This document shows positions 18,812 to 26,300 of a stretch of 64,000 nucleotides of DNA, in pieces. The position numbers and the translations under genes are program-made. Each line of letters begins with the position of its first letter. Positions within the stretch are counted from its first letter, which is position 1. Source of the stretch: Clostridia bacterium (GTDB lineage: Bacteria > Bacillota > Clostridia > Oscillospirales > Acutalibacteraceae); NCBI GenBank assembly GCA_017516745.1, contig JAFXBF010000004.1, positions 124,001 to 188,000 of the forward strand, given 5' to 3'. The notes beneath the pieces are model-generated. The model did not search any database. It was not told the origin of the DNA and worked only from the letters and a program-made list of their open reading frames with translations.

Positions 18812-19633
18812 ATGCAAAACAAATGGTTGGTGGCGTCGGATATTGACGGCACGCTCAATTCAAAGGCTCGCAGGCTGCCCAAGCGCAACGGCGAGGCTAT
18901 TGACAAGTTCATAGAAGAGGGCGGCTATTTTACGCTGGCTTCGGGCAGGCCGATAAATTCGCTTGAACGTGCGTGGAAGACCGTGCAGACAAGCTGTCCT
19001 GCAGTTGCACTCAACGGCGGATTGATTTACGATTTTCACGAGCACAAGGTTATCAAAAAGATGCCCATACCCAAGGCCGGACAGGAGTTTGTCAAAAAAA
19101 TAGCCAATGAATTCAAGGGGATCTATTCCGTTGATGTCGGCATTTTCGGCGCTGAAACAGCTTACATAGTCAAACACGGTCTGTTTGCGTTTTGCCAGGT
19201 GTTTTTTGACAAGGTGCCGCATAAGATGACGAGCTTTGACAGCATACCCGATGACGACTGGTGTAAGGTTATTTTCTGGGGCTTTCCGCCTGCTATCAAA
19301 AGGCTTAAGGAAGAGGCGGCAAAGCACCCCGAGGTCGGCAATTTTATGTCCTCGTCAATCGTTACGTTTGAAATGCTTGCACCCGGTGTGCACAAGGGTA
19401 CGGGTGTTATGGCTCTTGCTTCGATGCTGGGCGTTGACGAAAAGCATACCGCCGCAATCGGCGACTATTTTAACGACTGGGATATGCTTAAAACCGTTGC
19501 TTTCCCTGCCTGTGCAGGTCAGGCACCAAAAGAAATCCACGAAATATGTAAGCTCGTTGCCTGCCATTGCAACAACGGCTGTGTTGCCGATTTGCTCGAG
19601 CATCTGATGTCGGGCAAGGCGGAGGAAAAGTAG
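18812..19633 (+). CDS. HAD superfamily hydrolase, Cof type
   Basis: A 273-residue phosphatase-like protein. Motif I is SDIDGTLN with the two aspartates, motif II is in TLASGRP, and motif IV is GDYFNDWDML. The inserted cap domain between about 85 and 195 is of the Cof (IIB) kind. These act on sugar phosphates, nucleotides or flavin phosphates, so the substrate is open. The ATG at 18812 is favoured over an in-frame TTG two codons earlier. Composition returns here to that of the core genome. Confidence 0.88.
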   Translation: MQNKWLVASDIDGTLNSKARRLPKRNGEAIDKFIEEGGYFTLASGRPINSLERAWKTVQTSCPAVALNGGLIYDFHEHKVIKKMPIPKAGQEFVKKIANEFKGIYSVDVGIFGAETAYIVKHGLFAFCQVFFDKVPHKMTSFDSIPDDDWCKVIFWGFPPAIKRLKEEAAKHPEVGNFMSSSIVTFEMLAPGVHKGTGVMALASMLGVDEKHTAAIGDYFNDWDMLKTVAFPACAGQAPKEIHEICKLVACHCNNGCVADLLEHLMSGKAEEK

Positions 19634-19646
19634 CATATAAATTATA

Positions 19647-19675
19647 TTGACAAATTTAATTGTCGGTTTTATAAT
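19647..19675 (+). promoter_or_regulatory. Promoter of asnA
   Basis: TTGACA, 17 bases, TATAAT: a full consensus sigma-A promoter about 50 bases before the asnA start. Confidence 0.88.
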
Positions 19676-19727
19676 TCTTAATATTGCAAAGGCGTAACTT
19701 TGCAAGTTTCACAAGGAGCTTTTAATT

Positions 19728-20735
19728 ATGAGCAAATCCGTTATCCCTGCCGGGTACAAGTCCACGCTTTCGGTGCACGATACCCAGCTTGCAATTGGTT
19801 TTATCAAATATGTTTTTAACAAAAAGCTGTGTAAGGCTCTTAACCTGAGCCGTGTTTCCGCTCCGCTTTTTGTCGATGCCTCAACGGGCTTTAACGATGA
19901 CCTGAGCGGTATTGAGCGTGCGGTTGCCTTCGATATAAAGGAAACGGGCACGGTGGCACAGGTTGTCCACTCGCTTGCCAAGTGGAAGCGCTATGCACTT
20001 TATAAATACGGCTTTGAGCCGGGTGAAGGCATTGTTACGGATATGAATGCCATTCGCCGTGACGAGGAAATGGATAACCTGCACTCGATTTATGTTGACC
20101 AGTGGGACTGGGAAAAGGTTATCACCCGTGAGCAGCGCAATGTTGAGTTTCTCAAGGAAACCGTGCGTGCAATTGTAGGCGCTGTTTGCGATACCCTCGA
20201 TATGGTCAAGGGCAATTACCCCGCAATTGATGTTGAGCTTAACAGAGAGGTTAAGTTCATCACTACATACGAGCTTGAGGAGCTGTACCCCGATTACACC
20301 TCCAAGCAGCGTGAAAACGCCATTGCAAAGGAATACGGTACGGTTTTCATTATGCAGATCGGCGATGTGCTCAAGAGCGGTCAGAAGCATGACGGCAGAG
20401 CACCGGACTATGACGACTGGACACTCAACGGCGATATTCTTTTCTATAATAAGGTGCTCGGCTGTGCGATTGAGATTTCCTCAATGGGTATACGTGTTGA
20501 TGCCCAGGCACTGCGTTCACAGCTCGACAAGGCAGGCTGTCCCGAAAGAGCTCAGCTTATGTTCCACTCACTTCTGTTGGACGGTACGCTTCCCCTTGCA
20601 ATGGGCGGCGGTATAGGCCAGTCACGCCTTTGTATGCTTATGCTCGGCAAGGCGCACGTCGGCGAGGTGCAGGTGTCCGTCTGGGACGAGGCAACCGTAG
20701 CGGTCTGTAAGGAAAACGGCGTAGAGCTGCTTTAA
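19728..20735 (+). CDS. asnA: Aspartate--ammonia ligase
   Basis: A 335-residue enzyme that makes asparagine from aspartate, ammonia and ATP. It belongs to the class II aminoacyl-tRNA synthetase fold. Recognisable stretches are the N-terminal VHDTQLAIGFIK, the VDASTGFNDDLSGIERAV segment and LAKWKRYAL, and the C-terminal GGGIGQSRLCMLML, which is the class II motif 3 arginine region. Length matches E. coli AsnA (330). It stands alone between a consensus promoter and a strong terminator. Confidence 0.96.
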   Translation: MSKSVIPAGYKSTLSVHDTQLAIGFIKYVFNKKLCKALNLSRVSAPLFVDASTGFNDDLSGIERAVAFDIKETGTVAQVVHSLAKWKRYALYKYGFEPGEGIVTDMNAIRRDEEMDNLHSIYVDQWDWEKVITREQRNVEFLKETVRAIVGAVCDTLDMVKGNYPAIDVELNREVKFITTYELEELYPDYTSKQRENAIAKEYGTVFIMQIGDVLKSGQKHDGRAPDYDDWTLNGDILFYNKVLGCAIEISSMGIRVDAQALRSQLDKAGCPERAQLMFHSLLLDGTLPLAMGGGIGQSRLCMLMLGKAHVGEVQVSVWDEATVAVCKENGVELL

Positions 20736-20747
20736 AACCAAATTGAT

Positions 20748-20778
20748 AAAAACCCAACAGCGATTTTGTTGGGTTTTT
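20748..20778 (+). terminator. Terminator of asnA
   Basis: AAAACCCAACA and TGTTGGGTTTTT pair around a short loop. Confidence 0.92.
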
Positions 20779-20807
20779 GTATAATATGCAGAATATTTGC
20801 ATAAATA

Positions 20808-20836
20808 TTGACTATATAAAGGAATTGTTGTATAAA
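20808..20836 (+). promoter_or_regulatory. Promoter of argF
   Basis: TTGACT, 17 bases, TATAAA. The AT-rich TGCATAAATAT just upstream could be part of an ArgR site, but I cannot establish this. Confidence 0.75.
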
Positions 20837-20869
20837 CATACATATAAACAACTACAGGAGCGAATTAAT

Positions 20870-21778
20870 ATGAAACATTTACTTAAGCTTTCCGATCTTT
20901 CAAAGCAGGAAATCACTGATATTCTTGACCTTGCAGACCAGCTCAAATACGCCAAGAAAAACGGCATTGAGCACAAGTATCTTGCAGGCAAGACCCTCGG
21001 TATGATATTCCAGAAATCCTCCACAAGAACAAGAGTTTCCTTCGAGGTCGGTATTTACGACCTTGGCGGCAGCGCTCTTTTCCTCAGCTCCCGTGACCTG
21101 CAGATTGGCAGAGGTGAGCCCGTAGAGGATACTGCAAGAGTTCTCTCCCGTTACCTTGACGGCATTATGATCCGTACCTTTGACCAGGAGGAGGTTGAAA
21201 CCCTCGCAAAGTACGGCTCAATTCCGATTATAAACGGCCTTACCGATTATTGCCACCCCTGTCAGGTGCTTGCAGACCTTATGACAATCCGTGAGCACAA
21301 GGGCTCAATCGAGGGCCTCAAGCTCTGCTACGTCGGCGACGGCAACAATATGGCAAACTCCCTCATCGTCGGCGGTATCAAGATGGGTATGAAGGTCAGC
21401 ATTGCCTGCCCCGATAACTATCAGCCCGATGCAGACATTATGAAGTGGGCAAGCGAAAACGGCGAATTCTGCTGCACAAGCGATATTGCCGCCGCAGTTA
21501 AGGACGCAGATGTTCTCTATACAGACGTATGGGCTTCCATGGGTCAGGAGGGCGAAGCAGAGGAAAGAAAGAAGATATTCAAGAACTACCAGATTAACGA
21601 CGAGGTTATGGCTCTTGCCGCACCCGGCGCAATGGTGCTTCACTGCCTGCCTGCACACCGTGAGGAAGAAATCACCGCAAAGGTATTCGAAGAGCACGCA
21701 GCGGAGATTTTTGACGAGGCTGAAAACAGACTTCACGCACAGAAGGCCGTTATGGTCAAGTGCATGGGCGAAGGCTGA
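20870..21778 (+). CDS. argF: Ornithine carbamoyltransferase
   Basis: A 302-residue enzyme of arginine synthesis that makes citrulline from ornithine and carbamoyl phosphate. The carbamoyl phosphate loop SSTRTRVSFE, the DYCHPCQ motif, and the ornithine-binding HCLPAHREEEI are present. The last distinguishes it from aspartate carbamoyltransferase. The ATG at 20870 follows CAGGAG; upstream in-frame codons run through the promoter and are not used. No other arginine gene is nearby, and a ComF-like gene follows at once. Confidence 0.96.
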   Translation: MKHLLKLSDLSKQEITDILDLADQLKYAKKNGIEHKYLAGKTLGMIFQKSSTRTRVSFEVGIYDLGGSALFLSSRDLQIGRGEPVEDTARVLSRYLDGIMIRTFDQEEVETLAKYGSIPIINGLTDYCHPCQVLADLMTIREHKGSIEGLKLCYVGDGNNMANSLIVGGIKMGMKVSIACPDNYQPDADIMKWASENGEFCCTSDIAAAVKDADVLYTDVWASMGQEGEAEERKKIFKNYQINDEVMALAAPGAMVLHCLPAHREEEITAKVFEEHAAEIFDEAENRLHAQKAVMVKCMGEG

Positions 21779-21780
21779 TT

Positions 21781-22476
21781 TTGAAAAGCAGATTGCTTTT
21801 TCATATTGTAGGGCTGTTGTTTCCTGCACGCTGTCACGGCTGTGACAGAATAATTCAGCGTGATGTTTTTCTGTGCGACGACTGCCTTAAAAAGGCCGAA
21901 CGGCTCGAAAATCCCTGTACCGGCTGCGGAAAGCCCGTAGGGGAATGCGAATGCGGCAGAAATAATTTCAAGCTGAATATTACGGCACCGTTTGCCTATA
22001 CGGGCAGTATTGTTGCCGCAATTCACCGCTTCAAATTCAGGGGCGAGCGCAACGCACACGTGTTCCTTGCCGAATATATGGCGGACAGCGTGAAGGAAAA
22101 TTTCGGCGGTGTTGAGTTTGATCTTGTGACCTGTGTGCCGCAAACGGGGCGCAGAAAAAGGCAGAGAGGCTACAACCAGTCTGCCCTGCTTGCCAAAAGC
22201 TGTGCAAAGCTGCTCGGTCTGCCGTGTAAAGAGGCGCTGCTGAAAACACGAAACACCAAGGATCAGCACAAGCTCAAAGCAAAAGAGCGTGCCGAAAACC
22301 TGAAGGGTGCCTTCAGCGTAAACGACACGTCTGTTATTGACGGTAAAACCGTACTGCTTTGCGACGATATTAAAACAACGGGCGCAACGCTCAATGAGTG
22401 CCGCAAAACACTTCTGAAAGCGGGCGCAAAAGAGGTTTACTGCGTTACGGCGGCAGTCGTAACAGACAGCAACTGA
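21781..22476 (+). CDS. ComF family phosphoribosyltransferase-like protein
   Basis: About 231 residues. The N-terminal part carries several paired cysteines (ARCHGCDR, FLCDDCL, NPCTGCGK, CECG) that fit a double zinc finger. The C-terminal half has the PRPP-binding motif VLLCDDIKTTGATL typical of type I phosphoribosyltransferases. ComFC proteins are needed for DNA uptake during transformation in several bacteria. The start is uncertain: TTG 21781 lies just after the argF stop with AAGG upstream, while GTG 21760 would overlap argF. Co-transcription with argF is likely. Confidence 0.85.
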   Translation: MKSRLLFHIVGLLFPARCHGCDRIIQRDVFLCDDCLKKAERLENPCTGCGKPVGECECGRNNFKLNITAPFAYTGSIVAAIHRFKFRGERNAHVFLAEYMADSVKENFGGVEFDLVTCVPQTGRRKRQRGYNQSALLAKSCAKLLGLPCKEALLKTRNTKDQHKLKAKERAENLKGAFSVNDTSVIDGKTVLLCDDIKTTGATLNECRKTLLKAGAKEVYCVTAAVVTDSN

Positions 22477-22479
22477 ATA

Positions 22480-22914
22480 TTACAGATAAGCCCTTATATC
22501 AACCGCAAGCTTTTCTTCAAGATTAATCAGGCGTTTGGCGATATCCTTTGAGTATTCGTCAGCCGCCTGATATTTGTTTAAATACCTGTTGAGTGACTTT
22601 ACGCCCATATTACAGCCGTCCGTCATAAGGTCGGCAATGGTGTGGTCGGAGTTGTCAACGGCGAGCTTTACGTTGGTCTTCATCCAAGACATACTCTTTG
22701 CCATCGGGTTGGGCTCCTTGCCCGTGTCCTTGAAGCGGTCAAGCTGCTCACGGATTTCGCCGTCGAGCTTTTCGTGCTCACGGCGGCAGTCACGCAATCG
22801 CCTTTCAAAGCTGTCACTTTCAACATATTCCACAACATCGTCAATGGACTTGACACCCATCTTTACGCCTGCATCGCATTCACGCAGAAGCTTTACGGTA
22901 TCCTGTTCAATCAT
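22480..22914 (-). CDS. Small helical protein of unknown function
   Basis: A 144-residue soluble protein, predicted helical throughout and rich in charged residues. It contains two related segments, CDAGVKMGVKSIDDVVEY near residues 12-30 and DGCNMGVKSLNRYLNKY near 98-114, which point to an internal duplication. No enzyme motif is recognised. The gene is convergent with the ComF-like gene, four bases from its end, and has AAAGGAGA before its ATG. I do not assign a function. Confidence 0.75.
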   Translation of the reverse strand: MIEQDTVKLLRECDAGVKMGVKSIDDVVEYVESDSFERRLRDCRREHEKLDGEIREQLDRFKDTGKEPNPMAKSMSWMKTNVKLAVDNSDHTIADLMTDGCNMGVKSLNRYLNKYQAADEYSKDIAKRLINLEEKLAVDIRAYL

Positions 22915-23000
22915 AAAATAATATCTCCTTTATTCGGTTTTTATTATTAATGTAACCGTGAACAAGATAATTATTCCTTTGTTGCAGACACGTTTCGCTA

Positions 23001-23029
23001 TTGACAGATTTTTTAAAAAGTAATAAAAT
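23001..23029 (+). promoter_or_regulatory. Promoter of the aldehyde dehydrogenase gene
   Basis: TTGACA, 17 bases, TAAAAT, ending 33 bases before the start codon. Confidence 0.85.
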
Positions 23030-23062
23030 TAAATGGTAAAATTTTGATAGGAGTGTTTTTAA

Positions 23063-24583
23063 ATGTCAGTTAAAAAGCTTCAGTATTTTGCAGGCGGCAA
23101 ATGGCTTGAGTCATCCTGCGAAAAATATATGGATGTTTACAATCCCAGCACGGGCGAGGTTATTGCACAGACTCCCTGCTGTACAAAGGATGAGGTAAAC
23201 GAGGCGATTGCCTGCGCCAAAGAGGCATTCAAGACATGGTCAAACGTACCCGTTATGAAGAGAGTTCAGGTTGTTTTCAAATTCCGTGAGCTTCTTGAGC
23301 AGCACATGGACGAGCTCACCGAAATCTGCGCAAGAGAGCACGGTAAGGTATGGAACGAGGCAAAGGGCGATATCCTCAAGGTAAAAGAGCCCGTTGAGCT
23401 TGCCTGCTCCGCACCATCACTTCTTATGGGCGAGAGTATGAGAGATACCTCCACAGGCTACGACACCACTCTTTACAGAGAGCCTGTCGGCGTTTTTGCA
23501 GGTATTGTTCCCTTCAATTTCCCCGGTATGATTCCCATGGGCTGGATGTCACCGCTTTGCATTGTCAGCGGTAACACTATCGTTCTCAAGGCGGCTTCAA
23601 TGACTCCCATGACCTGTATGAGACTTGCCGAGCTCTGGCAGGAGGCAGGTCTTCCCGACGGCGTTATCAATATCGTCACCTGCTCCAGAAACGAAGCAGA
23701 AATCTTTATGGATCACCCCGACGTAAAGGGTATCACCTTTGTCGGCTCAACAAGCGTAGGTCTTCACATCTATTCAAGAGCAGCCGCAAACGGCAAGAGA
23801 GTTCAGGCTCTCTGCGAAGCAAAGAACCACGCACTTGTTCTTGAGGACGCAGCTCTTGAAAGAAGCGCAAGAGGCATCATCAACTCTTCCTTCGGCTGCG
23901 CAGGCGAACGCTGTATGGCACTCCCTGTTATCGTTGCTCAGGAAAGCATTGCAGATGAGCTTGTCGGCTATCTTGTAAAGTTTGCAAAAGAGCTCAAGCT
24001 CGGCCCTGCTTACGATAAGACCTCCACACTCGGCCCCGTTGTTACCGAAGCTCACAGACAGTCCATCCACAAGTGGATTGAAAAAGGTATTGAAGAAGGT
24101 GCCGAGCTCATTCTCGACGGCAGAAACCCCGTTGTTCCCGGTTACGAAAACGGCTTCTATGTAGGCCCGACAATCTTTGACCACGTTACGGAAGATATGA
24201 CCGTCGGTCAGAGAGAGATTTTCGGCCCCGTTCTCTGTGTAAAGAGAGTAAAGGACTTTGAAGAGGGTCTTGCCGTTATGAACGCAAATCCCTTTGCAAA
24301 CGGCTCCGTTATTTTCACTCAGAGCGGTTACTATGCACGTGAGTTCGCAAAGAGAACAGACGGCGGTATGGTAGGCGTAAACGTCGGTATCCCCGTACCC
24401 GTAGGCGTGTTCCCGTTCACAGGCCACAAGCAGTCCTTCTTCGGCGACCTTCACTGCCTGGGCAAGGACGGCTTCCGCTTCTACACCGAAACAAAGGCTG
24501 TCACCACACGCTGGTTTGACGAGGAAGAAATGAAGGCAAAGTCCGTTGATACCTGGGACGGCTCAGTCGGCGGCGGAGAATAA
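23063..24583 (+). CDS. mmsA: CoA-acylating methylmalonate-semialdehyde dehydrogenase
   Basis: A 506-residue NAD-dependent aldehyde dehydrogenase of the MmsA/IolA group, which oxidises malonate or methylmalonate semialdehyde to acetyl- or propionyl-CoA. The catalytic cysteine is in SFGCAGERCMALP. NPSTGEVIAQTP at the N-terminus, FNFPGMIPMGWMSP, and FVGSTSVGLHIY are typical of this group. The GERCM form rather than GQ.C supports the CoA-acylating branch. It stands alone with its own promoter and terminator, with no inositol or valine catabolic genes in view, so its pathway role is open. Codon use is strongly biased to C-ending codons, suggesting high expression. Confidence 0.93.
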   Translation: MSVKKLQYFAGGKWLESSCEKYMDVYNPSTGEVIAQTPCCTKDEVNEAIACAKEAFKTWSNVPVMKRVQVVFKFRELLEQHMDELTEICAREHGKVWNEAKGDILKVKEPVELACSAPSLLMGESMRDTSTGYDTTLYREPVGVFAGIVPFNFPGMIPMGWMSPLCIVSGNTIVLKAASMTPMTCMRLAELWQEAGLPDGVINIVTCSRNEAEIFMDHPDVKGITFVGSTSVGLHIYSRAAANGKRVQALCEAKNHALVLEDAALERSARGIINSSFGCAGERCMALPVIVAQESIADELVGYLVKFAKELKLGPAYDKTSTLGPVVTEAHRQSIHKWIEKGIEEGAELILDGRNPVVPGYENGFYVGPTIFDHVTEDMTVGQREIFGPVLCVKRVKDFEEGLAVMNANPFANGSVIFTQSGYYAREFAKRTDGGMVGVNVGIPVPVGVFPFTGHKQSFFGDLHCLGKDGFRFYTETKAVTTRWFDEEEMKAKSVDTWDGSVGGGE

Positions 24584-24603
24584 TTTATATCGGAACATAA
24601 ATC

Positions 24604-24630
24604 AAGGGGCGGCAAATACCGTCCCTTTTT
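24604..24630 (+). terminator. Terminator of the aldehyde dehydrogenase gene
   Basis: AAGGGGCGG pairs with CCGTCCCTT (one G-U) around six bases, followed by a T tract. Confidence 0.88.
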
Positions 24631-24672
24631 CTGTTTAATATATTCTTTGTTCTCATAATAAAATTATTTCTA

Positions 24673-24701
24673 TTGACAAAAACCTGTTCCTTTGCTAAAA
24701 T
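24673..24701 (+). promoter_or_regulatory. Promoter of tRNA-Ser
   Basis: TTGACA, 17 bases, TAAAAT, about 20 bases before the tRNA. Confidence 0.85.
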
Positions 24702-24721
24702 AACAAGGCACAATTGAATAC

Positions 24722-24808
24722 GGAGAGTTGTCCGAGTGGTCGAAGGTGCAGCACTCGAAATGCTGTAGGCCAAAAGCCTCTAGGGTTCGAATCCCTAACT
24801 CTCCGCCA
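24722..24808 (+). tRNA. tRNA-Ser (anticodon CGA)
   Basis: An 87-base class II tRNA with acceptor stem GGAGAGT/ACTCTCC, a long variable arm, T-loop TTCGAAT and an encoded CCA end. The seven-base anticodon loop is CTCGAAA, giving anticodon CGA, which reads UCG. Confidence 0.96.
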
Positions 24809-24883
24809 GAAAAAAGGGAAGGTGACGAAAGTGACCTTCCCTTTTTATGTTTCAGAAATGAGTTAGGGATTCGAAAGGGCGTA
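24793..24883. repeat. Direct repeat, copy 1 (tRNA-Ser 3' end plus downstream)
   Basis: Starts in the tRNA T-arm (CCCTAACTCTCCGCCAGA), runs through the terminator, and ends with GAGTTAGGGATTCGAAAGGG. About 91 bases are repeated nearly unchanged at 24992-25083. The end contains an inverted copy of the tRNA segment TTCGAATCCCTAACTC (24786-24801 versus 24860-24875). Confidence 0.9.
24811..24846 (+). terminator. Terminator of tRNA-Ser
   Basis: GGGAAGGT and ACCTTCCC form the stem, closed by AC-GAAA-GT, followed by CTTTTT. Confidence 0.9.
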
Positions 24884-24886
24884 AAG

Positions 24887-24910
24887 AAAACAGTCCGGTG
24901 GACTGTTTTT
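24887..24910 (+). terminator. Second hairpin with T tract after tRNA-Ser
   Basis: AAAACAGTCC and GGACTGTTTT pair perfectly around GGT, followed by T. It lies between the two copies of the direct repeat. Confidence 0.7.
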
Positions 24911-24991
24911 AGCCCGTGGGATTATACTAACATAAATTTGACAAACAAGCCGCCGTAAGCGGGGCAGTACAAAAATTATACAATCAAACCA

Positions 24992-25083
24992 CCCTAACTC
25001 TCCGCCAGATAAAAAGGGAAGGTGACGAAAGTTACCTTTCCTTTTTATGTTTCAGAAATGAGTCAGGGATTCGAAAGGGCGTA
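24992..25083. repeat. Direct repeat, copy 2 (orphan tRNA-Ser 3' end)
   Basis: Repeats the last 16 bases of the tRNA (CCCTAACTCTCCGCCA), the hairpin and the tail of copy 1 with a few changes, but has no 5' tRNA half. The hairpin changes (GTGACC to GTTACC and CCTTCCC to CCTTTCC) keep pairing through G-U. The 319-base stretch from 24809 to 25127 holds no gene; it consists of these repeats and hairpins. Confidence 0.9.
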
Positions 25084-25084
25084 C

Positions 25085-25121
25085 AAAAACCGCAGCTGAT
25101 ACGTTTTGTACCAACTGCGGT
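25085..25121 (-). terminator. Terminator of the flavoprotein/exporter operon
   Basis: On the minus strand ACCGCAG and CTGCGGT, extended by weaker pairs, form a long stem around AAAAC, followed by TTTTG. It lies directly after the last gene of the minus-strand block. Confidence 0.88.
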
Positions 25122-25127
25122 AATTCG

Positions 25128-26300
25128 TTAATTAATTCTTACAACAAGGTCGCTTTCGGGGTAGCAGCAGCAGGGATGAATGAAATTGAACTGCATGTCT
25201 GCTATACGGCGTTTGTCCTCGCCCTCGGGTATATAAACCTTGCCGCTGACAAGCTTGCTTCTGCAAAAGCCGCATTCGCCTGTGTGGCATCTTGCGGGAA
25301 CGACTATGCCGGCACGTTCAAATGCACAAAGTACGGTTTCGTTGCTGCTTGCCTTAATTACCGGTTTTTCGCTGCGGTTAATTACGGTAATGCTGTATTC
25401 CTTCGGCTCTTCTTCGGCTTTTTTGCCGGATGAGAACACTTCAAAGCGGATGTATTTTCTTTCAAGCTCCAGTTTCGGAAGCTCTGTTTCAAGGAATTTG
25501 TATAATCCGCCTGGACCGCATACGAAAATACTGTATTTGCCTTCGGGTGCGTATTTTCTGATTATATCTGCACCGACAAAGCCCTTTTCATAGCCTTCCT
25601 CATCGCTGTGGCTGAGTACGTAAATCACGTTGATTTTTTCGTTCTTTGCTGCGAGTGAATCAAGCTCTGCTTTGAACAGAATTTCATCGGAATTTCTGCA
25701 GCCGTAAAGCAGGGTAAGCGAGCAATCCTCATCGCCGCTGTCTATTGCTCTTGCAAGCGAAAGGAAGGGGGTTATACCGCTGCCACCCGCAATAGCAACT
25801 ATTGTTGCGGCATCTCTTAAGCGGCAGTGCGTCATATTACCCTCGGGTGCGTAGGCTGTAACCCTGTCGCCAACCTTCCAGTTGTCGAGGATATAGTCGG
25901 AAACAAAACCGTTGCTGATTCGCTTGACAGTTATCTGGTATTCGCCGTTCAATGCGCTTGCAGGAGAAGAAGCAATTGAATATGAACGGGTAACAACAGA
26001 ATTGCCGATTTCAAGCTTGAAGGTAAGGTACTGACCGGCTTTGAAATAAGCAAGCGGTGCAGCTTCACTTGTGAAATAGTAGCTTTTCGCAATATTTGCA
26101 TGCTCTTCAATTCTGCTGATAACAAGCTTCTGCTCTTTGGGATGAAGGCTTTTTGCAACCTTGTTTACGCCGAAATCGTCTGTACGGGTGGGCAGTACAG
26201 CCTCAGCACCGTTTACAAACTTAATTCTCTCGGTGAGAAACTTTACCGTATTTACGCTGTCTTTAAAGTTGCCGTTTACCGTAAACTTTTTCTTGCTCAT
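25128..26300 (-). CDS. FAD/NAD(P)H reductase with C-terminal [2Fe-2S] ferredoxin domain
   Basis: A 390-residue electron-transfer protein. The ferredoxin-reductase FAD domain (about residues 50-160) has the flavin motif RSYSIASSP. The nicotinamide domain that follows starts with IVAIAGGSGITPFLSL. The last 80 residues are a plant-type ferredoxin with CHTGECGFC and a distal cysteine in HPCCCYP. It should pass electrons from NAD(P)H to a partner, most likely the CrtI-like flavoprotein encoded just upstream, whose stop codon overlaps this start (TGATG). The ATG at 26300 is preferred to the GTG one codon earlier. Members of this architecture reduce hybrid cluster proteins or oxygenases; the partner here is inferred from coupling. 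Confidence 0.88.
   Translation of the reverse strand: MSKKKFTVNGNFKDSVNTVKFLTERIKFVNGAEAVLPTRTDDFGVNKVAKSLHPKEQKLVISRIEEHANIAKSYYFTSEAAPLAYFKAGQYLTFKLEIGNSVVTRSYSIASSPASALNGEYQITVKRISNGFVSDYILDNWKVGDRVTAYAPEGNMTHCRLRDAATIVAIAGGSGITPFLSLARAIDSGDEDCSLTLLYGCRNSDEILFKAELDSLAAKNEKINVIYVLSHSDEEGYEKGFVGADIIRKYAPEGKYSIFVCGPGGLYKFLETELPKLELERKYIRFEVFSSGKKAEEEPKEYSITVINRSEKPVIKASSNETVLCAFERAGIVVPARCHTGECGFCRSKLVSGKVYIPEGEDKRRIADMQFNFIHPCCCYPESDLVVRIN

Noticed and set aside
20761-20835. ArgR operator before argF
   Set aside because: The AT-rich sequence has loose resemblance only; no convincing paired ARG box could be made out.
24809-25127. Integrase or phage remnant beside tRNA-Ser
   Set aside because: No coding sequence of an integrase was found; only repeats and hairpins are present.
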